NCBI GenBank assembly: GCA_035995885.1
Contig: DASYKC010000244.1
Span: forward strand, 1-11,662
Reading direction: 5' to 3'
Length of the DNA stretch: 11,662 nucleotides
From: Schlegelella_A sp035995885
GTDB taxonomy: Bacteria > Pseudomonadota > Gammaproteobacteria > Burkholderiales > Burkholderiaceae_C
Made by a program: the position numbers and the translations under genes. The notes below the pieces were generated by a model that saw only the letters and a list, made by a program, of their open reading frames with translations, did not search any database and had not been told where the DNA came from. Each line of letters opens with the position of its first letter. Position 1 is the first letter of the stretch. Of the stretch, positions 5,995-11,662 are shown piece after piece.

Positions 5995-7110
5995 ATGCCC
6001 CAGCTCTTCGAGCCCCTCCAGATCGGCGCCCTGCCGCTCGCCAACCGCATCATCATCGCGCCGATGTGCCAGTACTCGGCGAGCGAGGGCTCGGCCGGCG
6101 ACTGGCACCTGATCCACCTCGGCCACCTCGCGCTCTCGGGCGCGGGCCTGCTGATCGTCGAGGCGACGGCGGTTTCGGCCGAGGCCCGGATCACCGCCGG
6201 CGACCTCGGCCTCTACAGCGACGCCAACGAAGCGGCGCTGGCGCGCGTCCTCGGCGCCGTGCGCGCGAGCTCGCCGATCCGGATCGGCATGCAGCTCGCG
6301 CACGCCGGCCGCAAGGCGTCGAGCCGGGCGCCCTGGGAGGGCGGCGCGCAGGTGCCGGTCGGGCAGCCGGGCGGCTGGCCCGCGGTCGCGCCGTCCGCAG
6401 TGCCGCACTCGCCCTCGGAAGAGGCGCCGATCGCCCTCGACGCCGCCGGCCTGCAGAAGGTGCGCGACGACTTCGCGCAGGCGGCACGGCGCGCCGCCCG
6501 CCTCGGCCTCGACGGACTCGAGATCCACGCCGCGCACGGCTACCTGCTGCATCAGTTCCTCTCGCCGATCGCCAACAAGCGCAGCGACGACTACGGCGGC
6601 AGCCTCGACAACAGGATGCGCTTCCCGCTCGAGATCTTCGACGTCGTCCGCGCCGCGTTCCCTGCCGAGAAGCCCGTCTGGGCGCGCATCTCGGCGACCG
6701 ACTGGGTGCCGGACGGCTGGGACATCGACGGCACGGTCGCGCTCTCGCAGGCGCTGAAGGCGCGCGGCTGCGCCGCGATCCACGTCTCGAGCGGCGGCGT
6801 CTCGCCGCAGCAGGCGATCAAGCTCGGCCCCGGCTACCAGGTGCCGTTCGCACAGCGCGTCAAGGCCGAGGTCGGCCTGCCGACGATCGCCGTCGGCCTG
6901 ATCACCGAGGCCGAGCAGGCCGAGACGATCATCGCCAGCGGCGAGGCCGACGCCGTCTCGCTCGCCCGGGCGATGCTCTACGACCCGCGCTGGCCGTGGC
7001 ACGCCGCCGCCAAGCTCGGCGCCCGCGTCGCCGCGCCGCACCAGTACTGGCGCTCGCAGCCGCGCGAGCACAAGGACCTGTTCGAGAACGCGGCGTTCGG
7101 CGCGCGCTGA
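5995..7110 (+). CDS. Old-yellow-enzyme ene-reductase (YqjM/XenA type), FMN-dependent
   Basis: 371 residues, a complete TIM-barrel flavoenzyme of the NADH:flavin oxidoreductase family. It reduces activated C=C bonds of enones and often nitro compounds or maleimides with NAD(P)H. Visible landmarks of the thermophilic-like/YqjM class are APMCQYS with C25 and Y27, QLAHAGRK with H103 and K107, the substrate-binding pair H178/H181 in IHAAHGYLLHQFLSP, the phosphate-binding end part (AVGLI, ARAMLYDPRWPWHAA) and the C-terminal QYWRSQP, which resembles XenA. The redox-tuning cysteine C25 separates it from classical yeast-type OYE. The ATG at 5995 begins the standard PQLFEPLQIG start. It is the first gene of a tight set with the SHOCT protein 10 bases downstream. 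Physiological substrate unknown; enone detoxification is the usual inference. Confidence 0.95.
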   Translation: MPQLFEPLQIGALPLANRIIIAPMCQYSASEGSAGDWHLIHLGHLALSGAGLLIVEATAVSAEARITAGDLGLYSDANEAALARVLGAVRASSPIRIGMQLAHAGRKASSRAPWEGGAQVPVGQPGGWPAVAPSAVPHSPSEEAPIALDAAGLQKVRDDFAQAARRAARLGLDGLEIHAAHGYLLHQFLSPIANKRSDDYGGSLDNRMRFPLEIFDVVRAAFPAEKPVWARISATDWVPDGWDIDGTVALSQALKARGCAAIHVSSGGVSPQQAIKLGPGYQVPFAQRVKAEVGLPTIAVGLITEAEQAETIIASGEADAVSLARAMLYDPRWPWHAAAKLGARVAAPHQYWRSQPREHKDLFENAAFGAR

Positions 7111-7120
7111 AGGAAGAGCG

Positions 7121-7894
7121 ATGCCGCCCCTGAGCGCCGAGACCCGCGAGCGCGTCGCCGAGATCGCCGGCTGGCACGGCTTCAGCGCCGGCGCGGCCGA
7201 GGCGATGCTCGCCGCCGTCGCGCGCGGCCGCGGCGCGATGGCGCAGTTCGACCATCCCGAGTTCGGCGGTGCCGGCCAGTGGATGCGCGGCGGCATGACG
7301 ATGGTCGGCGACATGTTCAACAACGCGCTGAAGGCGCGCGTCGAGGCGCTCTGCGCCGATCTCTCGGCGCTCCTCGACAGCGATCCGGCGCTGACCGCGC
7401 CGGCGCCGCGCGCGGCCGTTGCCGAGGTCGCGGGAACGCGCGACGCCGCCGGCGCGTGGTGGCCGGAGGGCCTCGGCTCGCCCGCCAGCGCCGGTGCGCA
7501 GAACGACGTGCGCTACGCCTGGTTCGCCGCGCCGCGCCGGCTCGCGATCGAGCGCGACGGCCAGGTCACGCTCTACGACACCCTCGACCACCGCATCGGC
7601 GGCGTGGCGCAGCAGCAGTCGGCCACGAGCACGCTGACGTTCACGAGCCAGCACGGCGACGTCGACGTCGACCGGCTGCCGGTCGTCGGCGCCGGCGGCG
7701 CGGCCGCGGCCGGTGCTGCAGAGGACCGCGCTGAAGAGGCCAGCGACGCCAAGGCCGACGACGGTCCGCCGCTTGCCGGTCACCGCCACGACGCCATCGC
7801 CGCGATCGAGCGCCTCGCCGAGTTGCGCGCGCGCGGCATCCTCAGCGAGTCGGAGTTCGCGGCCAAGAAGGCCGAGCTGCTCGGCCGCATCTGA
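7121..7894 (+). CDS. SHOCT-domain protein of unknown function
   Basis: 257 residues, no signal peptide and no membrane segment. Residues about 224-257 are a SHOCT domain (short C-terminal domain): AAIERLAELRARGILSES followed by EFAAKKAELL, the characteristic G-I-L-(T/S)-x-x-E-F-x-x-K-K-x-x-L-L helix pair. The N-terminal part has a distinctive segment, FDHPEFGGAGQWMRGGMTM (43-61), followed by VGDMFNN. A middle part (about 126-188, QNDVRYAWF through TFTSQHGDVDVDRLPVV) looks like a small beta-rich domain. An Ala/Glu/Asp-rich linker (about 190-220) joins it to the SHOCT domain. I recognise the overall arrangement as that of conserved bacterial SHOCT proteins with no established function. SHOCT domains are thought to support oligomerisation. 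It sits between an ene-reductase (10-base gap) and an aldo/keto reductase (16-base gap), so cotranscription is very likely. AGGAAGAG precedes the ATG. Confidence 0.8.
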   Translation: MPPLSAETRERVAEIAGWHGFSAGAAEAMLAAVARGRGAMAQFDHPEFGGAGQWMRGGMTMVGDMFNNALKARVEALCADLSALLDSDPALTAPAPRAAVAEVAGTRDAAGAWWPEGLGSPASAGAQNDVRYAWFAAPRRLAIERDGQVTLYDTLDHRIGGVAQQQSATSTLTFTSQHGDVDVDRLPVVGAGGAAAAGAAEDRAEEASDAKADDGPPLAGHRHDAIAAIERLAELRARGILSESEFAAKKAELLGRI

Positions 7895-7897
7895 CCC

Positions 7898-7904
7898 GAA
7901 GGAG
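7898..7904 (+). promoter_or_regulatory. Ribosome binding site fixing the aldo/keto reductase start
   Basis: GAAGGAG lies 6 bases before the ATG at 7911 and just after the stop of the SHOCT gene. The open frame continues upstream into the SHOCT gene, so this site and the family-typical N-terminus decide the start. Confidence 0.85.
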
Positions 7905-7910
7905 AACCCC

Positions 7911-8972
7911 ATGAAGCGCAACCCGCTCGGCCGCACCGGCCTGTTCGTCTCCGAGCTCTGCCTCGGCACCATGACCTTCGGCGGCGGCGACGAAGGCATG
8001 TGGGGCAAGATCGGCCGACTCCAGCAGAGCGACGCCGAGCGCATCGTCGGCAGCGCGATCGAGGCCGGCATCAACTTCATCGACACCGCCGACGTCTATG
8101 CCGGCGGCCGCTCGGAAGAGATCACCGGCCAGGCGCTGAAGAACCTCAAGGTGCCGCGCGAGCAGGTCGTCGTCGCGACCAAGGCGTTCGGCGAGACGGG
8201 CGGCGGCGCCAACGAACGCGGCGCGACGCGCAGCCACATCATCGCGGCGTTGAAGGAGAGCCTGCGCCGCTTGCAGCTCGACCACGTCGACCTCTACCAG
8301 ATCCACGGCTTCGATCCGGCGACGCCGATCGAGGAGACGGTGCGCGCGCTCGACACGATGGTCGAGCACGGCCACGTGCGCTACGTCGGCGTCTCGAACT
8401 GGGCGGCGTGGCAGATCACGAAGGCGCTCGGCATCTCCGAGCGGCTCGGCCTGGCGCGATTCCAGACCCTGCAGGCGTACTACACGATCGCCGGCCGCGA
8501 CCTCGAGCGCGAGCTGGTGCCCATGCTGCAGAGCGAGGGCGTCGGCCTGATGGTCTGGAGCCCGCTCGCCGGCGGCTTCCTGAGCGGCAAGTACGGGCGT
8601 GACCAGCAGGGCGAGGCGGGCAGCCGGCGCACCGCGTTCGATTTCCCGCCGGTCGACAAGGAGCGCGCCTACGACGTCATCGACGTCATGCGCGAGATCG
8701 GCGCTGCGCGCAAGGTCTCGGTGGCGCAGATCGCGCTCGCCTGGCTGCTGCACCAGCCGGCGGTGACGAGCGTCATCATCGGCGCCAAGAAGGCGGAGCA
8801 GCTCGCCGACAACATCGCCGCGACCGAGGTCTCGCTCGACGCCGGCGAGCTCGCCCGCCTCGACGACGTCAGCCGCCTGCCGGCCGAATACCCGGGTTGG
8901 ATGTTGACGCGCCAGGGCGAGGTCCGGCACAAGCAGATGGCCGAGTCGCGCCGACCCGGCGGCGCCGGCTGA
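7911..8972 (+). CDS. Aldo/keto reductase
   Basis: 353 residues forming a standard NADPH-dependent (alpha/beta)8 reductase of carbonyl compounds. The start MKRNPLGRTGLFVSELCLG is typical of the bacterial aldo/keto reductases related to general-stress protein 69 (AKR11-like). The catalytic tetrad is visible: D58 and Y63 in FIDTADVY, K91 in VVVATK and H132 in LYQIHGF. RYVGVSNW, the VWSPLAGGFLSGKY loop and the C-terminal IIGAKKAEQLADN cofactor motif are present. It is the third gene of the redox operon, 16 bases after the SHOCT gene, and probably shares the promoter upstream of 5995. Possible roles are reduction of aldehydes or ketones left by, or parallel to, the ene-reductase step; the substrate cannot be inferred. 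Confidence 0.95.
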   Translation: MKRNPLGRTGLFVSELCLGTMTFGGGDEGMWGKIGRLQQSDAERIVGSAIEAGINFIDTADVYAGGRSEEITGQALKNLKVPREQVVVATKAFGETGGGANERGATRSHIIAALKESLRRLQLDHVDLYQIHGFDPATPIEETVRALDTMVEHGHVRYVGVSNWAAWQITKALGISERLGLARFQTLQAYYTIAGRDLERELVPMLQSEGVGLMVWSPLAGGFLSGKYGRDQQGEAGSRRTAFDFPPVDKERAYDVIDVMREIGAARKVSVAQIALAWLLHQPAVTSVIIGAKKAEQLADNIAATEVSLDAGELARLDDVSRLPAEYPGWMLTRQGEVRHKQMAESRRPGGAG

Positions 8973-9009
8973 GATCGTCTCGCCCGCGCCCGGCGCGGAT
9001 CGCAACGGA

Positions 9010-9023
9010 GCGGCCGCGGCCGC
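9010..9023. repeat. 14-base all-GC palindrome before the SDR gene
   Basis: GCGGCCGCGGCCGC is a perfect palindrome directly 5' of the GGGGAG ribosome binding site (9024-9029) of the SDR gene. It could be a protein-binding site, could form a small mRNA hairpin next to the ribosome binding site, or could be a chance product of base composition. Confidence 0.5.
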
Positions 9024-9036
9024 GGGGAGCAGCGTC

Positions 9037-9807
9037 GTGGCAGAAGAACGCAAGGTCTGCGTCGTCACCGGGTCGTCGTCGGGGATCGGCGCGGCGACGG
9101 CACGGCTCTACGCGCAGAACCGCTGGAACGTCGTCGTCAACTATTCGCGCGAGGCGGCCCCGGCCGAGGCGGTGGCGCACGAATGCCGCGCACTCGGCGC
9201 CGACGCGCTCGTCGTCCGCGCCGACATCGCCTCGGACGCCGACTGCCGCCGTCTCGCCACGCTCGTCGAGGCGCGCTTCGGCCGCGCCGACGTGCTCGTC
9301 AACAACGCCGGCACGACCAAGTTCGTCGCCGCGAAAGACCTCGACGGCCTCGACGCCGACGACTTCCAGCGCATCTACGCCGTCAACGTCGTCGGCGCCT
9401 TCCAGATGGTGCGGGCGTTCGCGCCGATGCTCGGCCGCCAGCCGGGCGCGGCGATCGTCAACATCTCGTCGATCGCGGCGCTCATGGGCACCGGCTCGTC
9501 GCTCGCCTACATGGCGAGCAAGGGCGCGCTCAACGCGCTCACGATCGGCCTGGCGCGCTCGCTCGCGCCGGCGATCCGCGTCAACGCGATCGCGCCCGGC
9601 CTGGTCGAGACGCCGTGGATGCAGAAGGGCCTCGGCGACGAGCGCTACGCGGCGACGGTCGAGGGCTATCGCGCGCGCGCGGCGCTCGACGCGGTGATCG
9701 CGCCCGAAGACGTCGCCGAGGCCGCCTGGTTCCTCGGCGTCAAGGCAACCAAGACGACCGGCGAGGTGCTGCTGCTCGACGCCGGCCTGCGCCTGACGCG
9801 CGGCTAG
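9037..9807 (+). CDS. SDR-family oxidoreductase, FabG-like
   Basis: 256 residues, classical short-chain dehydrogenase/reductase. The cofactor motif T-G-S-S-S-G-I-G is at 11-18, and Asn-Asn-Ala-Gly at 89-92. The catalytic tetrad is N117, S145 (NISSIAA), Y158 and K162 (Y-M-A-S-K). The end TGEVLLLDAGLRLTRG is typical of the family. YSREAA after the second strand, with no acidic residue at its tip, suggests NADP(H). Translation starts at GTG 9037 behind GGGGAG with 7 bases of spacing; the resulting N-terminus leads straight into the first Rossmann strand. It lies 64 bases after the aldo/keto reductase, so it may be the last gene of the same operon or have its own promoter. Without a nearby acyl-carrier or fatty-acid gene it is better called a generic reductase than FabG. 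Confidence 0.93.
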   Translation: MAEERKVCVVTGSSSGIGAATARLYAQNRWNVVVNYSREAAPAEAVAHECRALGADALVVRADIASDADCRRLATLVEARFGRADVLVNNAGTTKFVAAKDLDGLDADDFQRIYAVNVVGAFQMVRAFAPMLGRQPGAAIVNISSIAALMGTGSSLAYMASKGALNALTIGLARSLAPAIRVNAIAPGLVETPWMQKGLGDERYAATVEGYRARAALDAVIAPEDVAEAAWFLGVKATKTTGEVLLLDAGLRLTRG

Positions 9808-9948
9808 CCGGCGACGCGGCATCGATCGGGTCGGGCCTGGCGCCGATTCCTTGCGCCGACCGGTGCTCGCCGCGGGCCCGGCGGCGATCGACCAGGGGCA
9901 AAACAATCAGAATGCCGGTCGTGCAGATCGCCCTTCGGACCCGCGCCC

Positions 9949-9991
9949 CGGCGCCGATGCGCCGCCTCGCCCGCTGATCGGCGCCGATGCG
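9949..9991 (+). repeat. 13-base direct repeat before and across the sensor start codon
   Basis: CGGCGCCGATGCG occurs at 9949-9961 and again at 9979-9991, exactly 30 bases apart. The second copy contains the start codon of the sensor gene (9987) and lies in a slightly longer palindrome TCGGCGCCGA (9978-9987). It may be a recent small duplication or a paired binding site that would cover the start codon; chance is possible in this composition. Confidence 0.55.
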
Positions 9992-11662
9992 TCCCGCTCC
10001 GCTCCGCCATCGCCTCCTCCTCCTCGCCGCGGTGGCGATCCTGCCGCTGGCGCTGATGTCGGGGATCGCCCTGCAGGCGCTCTTCGAGCAGCAGCGGCGC
10101 CAGACCGAGCAGTCGTCGCTCGACCTGGCGCGCGCGCTGGCGACCGCCGTCGACACCGAGCTGCGCCTGACCGTCTCGGCCCTGCAGTCGCTCGCGCTCA
10201 CCGACCCGCTCGGCACCGCCGGCGAGGTCGACCTCGCCAATGCCTACGAATCCGCCAAGCGGGTCCTGGCGGCGCGCCCGGAATGGCGCGCGGTGCTGCT
10301 GGCGACGCCGGCGGGCGTGCCGCTCTTCAACACCGGCACCGCCTTCGGCGAGCCGGCGCCGCGCGTCAGCGACCTGGACAGCCTCGCCGAGGTCGTGGAG
10401 ACGGGCGCGCCGGTGGTCGGCCGGCTCGCCCGCGGCCCGCTCGGCAACCTCGGCATTCCGGTGCGCGTTCCGGTCGAGCGCGGCGGCAAGCTGCGCTATG
10501 TGCTGACGGCGATCGTTCGCCCGGACGCGATCCTGCGCGTCGTCAACGCCCAGCGCATTCCCGACGACTGGATCGTCTCGGTCTTCGATTCGAAGAACGT
10601 TCGCGTCGCCCGCTCGCGCGACCACGAGCGCTTCGTCGGCTCGGCGCCTTCGCCTTCGCTGCAGGCGTTGATCGGATCGCTCGGCGACCGCAACGAAACC
10701 GTCGGCGCGTCGTCGACGATCGAAGGCACCCAGGTGCACACCGCCATCGCCCGCGTCCGCTCGAACCACTGGGTGGTCGCGCTCGGCGTGCCGTCGGCGG
10801 TCGAGGCGAGCGCGCTGCGCGATTCGGCGCTCGCCTACGGCGGCGGCATCCTGCTCTCGCTCGGCCTGGGCAGCCTCGCCGCCTGGCTTCTCTCGGGCAG
10901 CATCGCCACGCCGATCGCGCGCCTGCGCGACGCCGCCTCGGCGCTCGGCCGAGGCGCGCCGGTCGAGGAGGTGAAGGCCGGGCTGGTCGAGATCGAGGCG
11001 GTCGCCGAGGCGCTCGTCGCCGCCTCGGCGCTGAGCCGGCAGGGCGAGGCCGAGCGCGAGATGCTGCTCGACGCCGAGCGCACGGCGCGCGCGACCGCCG
11101 AGCAGGCGCAGGCGCGCCTGCAGCAGCTCGTCGGCGCCGGCGCGCTGCTCTCGCGCTCGCTCGAGGAAGCGACGACGCTGGCTGGGATCGCCTCGCTGAT
11201 CGTGCCGAGCATCGCCGACATCTGCCGCATCGACCTGCTCGACAAGAGCGGCACGCTGCAACGCAAGCTCACCCACCACGTCGATCCGGCGCGCGAGGCC
11301 GAGATGCTCGGCTTCGTCAGCCAGAACGTCTCGACGCCCGACACGCCGGGCTCGTTCGCCTGGGCGGTGGCGACCGGCAAGACCTTCTTCGCCAACCTCG
11401 AGCCGGGCGACGCCGAGCGGTTCGTCGACCCGACCTTCCGCGCCTTCGTGCAGGGCTTCGGCATCGGCGCCGCCTGTGTCGTGCCGCTGATCGCGCGCGG
11501 CCGCACGATCGGGGCGATGTGCGCGCTGCAGGCGGAATCCGGGCGCCGCTTCGGCGCCGAGGACGGCGCCCTGATCGGCGAGCTCGCGCAGCGCGCCGCG
11601 CTGGCGCTCGACAACGTGCGCCTGTTCGGCGAAGCGCGCGATGCCCTGCACGAGGCCGAGGT
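9987..11662 (+). CDS. Membrane sensor protein with HAMP and GAF domains, cut by the window edge
   Basis: 558 complete codons without a stop; the gene continues beyond the window. A first membrane helix lies at about 9-30 (RLLLLAAVAILPLALMSG). Residues about 33-280 form an extracytoplasmic sensor region resembling the PDC/double-Cache type, with LATPAGVPLFNTGT and SVFDSKNVRVARSRDHERFVG as the two typical strand-turn stretches. A second helix lies at 284-303, then a HAMP-like segment from about 305 (IATPIARLRDAASALGRG), an Ala/Glu-rich coiled coil (350-382) and a GAF domain at about 383-547, ending in ALALDNVRLF. The output domain is missing; sensors of this plan commonly end in a histidine kinase, sometimes with a receiver, or a GGDEF module. 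ATG 9987 is the first start after an in-frame TGA at 9975-9977. No good ribosome binding site is visible. It lies 179 bases after the SDR gene. Confidence 0.85.
   Translation, partial: MRPAPLRHRLLLLAAVAILPLALMSGIALQALFEQQRRQTEQSSLDLARALATAVDTELRLTVSALQSLALTDPLGTAGEVDLANAYESAKRVLAARPEWRAVLLATPAGVPLFNTGTAFGEPAPRVSDLDSLAEVVETGAPVVGRLARGPLGNLGIPVRVPVERGGKLRYVLTAIVRPDAILRVVNAQRIPDDWIVSVFDSKNVRVARSRDHERFVGSAPSPSLQALIGSLGDRNETVGASSTIEGTQVHTAIARVRSNHWVVALGVPSAVEASALRDSALAYGGGILLSLGLGSLAAWLLSGSIATPIARLRDAASALGRGAPVEEVKAGLVEIEAVAEALVAASALSRQGEAEREMLLDAERTARATAEQAQARLQQLVGAGALLSRSLEEATTLAGIASLIVPSIADICRIDLLDKSGTLQRKLTHHVDPAREAEMLGFVSQNVSTPDTPGSFAWAVATGKTFFANLEPGDAERFVDPTFRAFVQGFGIGAACVVPLIARGRTIGAMCALQAESGRRFGAEDGALIGELAQRAALALDNVRLFGEARDALHEAE

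Noticed and set aside
4441..7323. 960-codon open frame on the minus strand
   Set aside because: It crosses the kinase, the divergent promoter region and most of the ene-reductase gene. Its product is Arg/Ala/Asp-rich low-complexity sequence without domains, while the overlapping frames carry complete domain motifs. Long antisense frames are expected at this base composition.
9868..9886. Hairpin (6-base stem, 7-base loop) after the SDR gene as a terminator
   Set aside because: No T-run follows on the plus strand; the sequence after it is A-rich around 9900. Such short GC stems are common by chance here.
9912..9977. 21-codon frame before the sensor gene as a real peptide gene
   Set aside because: There is no convincing ribosome binding site and no recognisable peptide; it is kept only as a side remark to the direct repeat.
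9804..11651. 615-codon open frame on the minus strand opposite the sensor gene
   Set aside because: The predicted product is Arg/Ala/Glu-rich with no recognisable domain. The plus-strand frame from 9987 shows membrane helices, HAMP and GAF features, so this is a shadow.

Overview
This window is about 70% G+C and most genes end nearly every codon in G or C. Together with a lipoprotein esterase of the PHB-depolymerase type, a LysR regulator, a YqjM/XenA-type ene-reductase and GAF/HAMP sensors, this suggests a Pseudomonadota chromosome, most likely a high-GC Betaproteobacterium (inference; there is no rRNA or other marker gene). There are ten protein genes, no RNA gene, no CRISPR array and no recognisable mobile element. 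Gene density is high and no gap exceeds 300 bases.

Left part (83-1171, +): a cysteine-rich, lipid-anchored serine esterase of the PHB-depolymerase/LpqC type behind a strong Shine-Dalgarno sequence. Second part (1240-4547, +): a three-gene set with a LysR regulator, an NmrA-like NAD(P)-binding protein and a Tat-exported serine hydrolase of the class C beta-lactamase/EstB fold. It is the odd block of the window: sampled codons end in A/T several times more often than in the other genes, and its internal intergenic region is a 36% G+C island carrying three TGTCAT/ATGACA half-sites. A degenerate copy of the same operator, with the same 7-base spacer, lies just in front of the LysR gene. This looks like a self-contained, self-regulated and possibly transferred cassette.

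Right part: a soluble GAF-HisKA-HATPase histidine kinase (4563-5858, -) runs convergently into the cassette and diverges from a redox operon (5995-9807, +). That operon holds an old-yellow-enzyme ene-reductase, a SHOCT-domain protein of unknown function, an aldo/keto reductase and an SDR reductase. The first three are separated by only 10 and 16 bases. Downstream, a membrane sensor (extracytoplasmic sensor region, HAMP, GAF) starts at 9987 and runs off the right edge, so its output domain is unseen. No response regulator is visible.

Reading as a whole: three reductases acting on C=C and C=O bonds form the core, flanked by two GAF-containing sensors. A link between the sensors and the redox operon rests on position only. 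Nothing here is clearly a new defence or mobile system. The best leads are the repeated operator with its compositionally distinct cassette, and the SHOCT protein embedded among three reductases.
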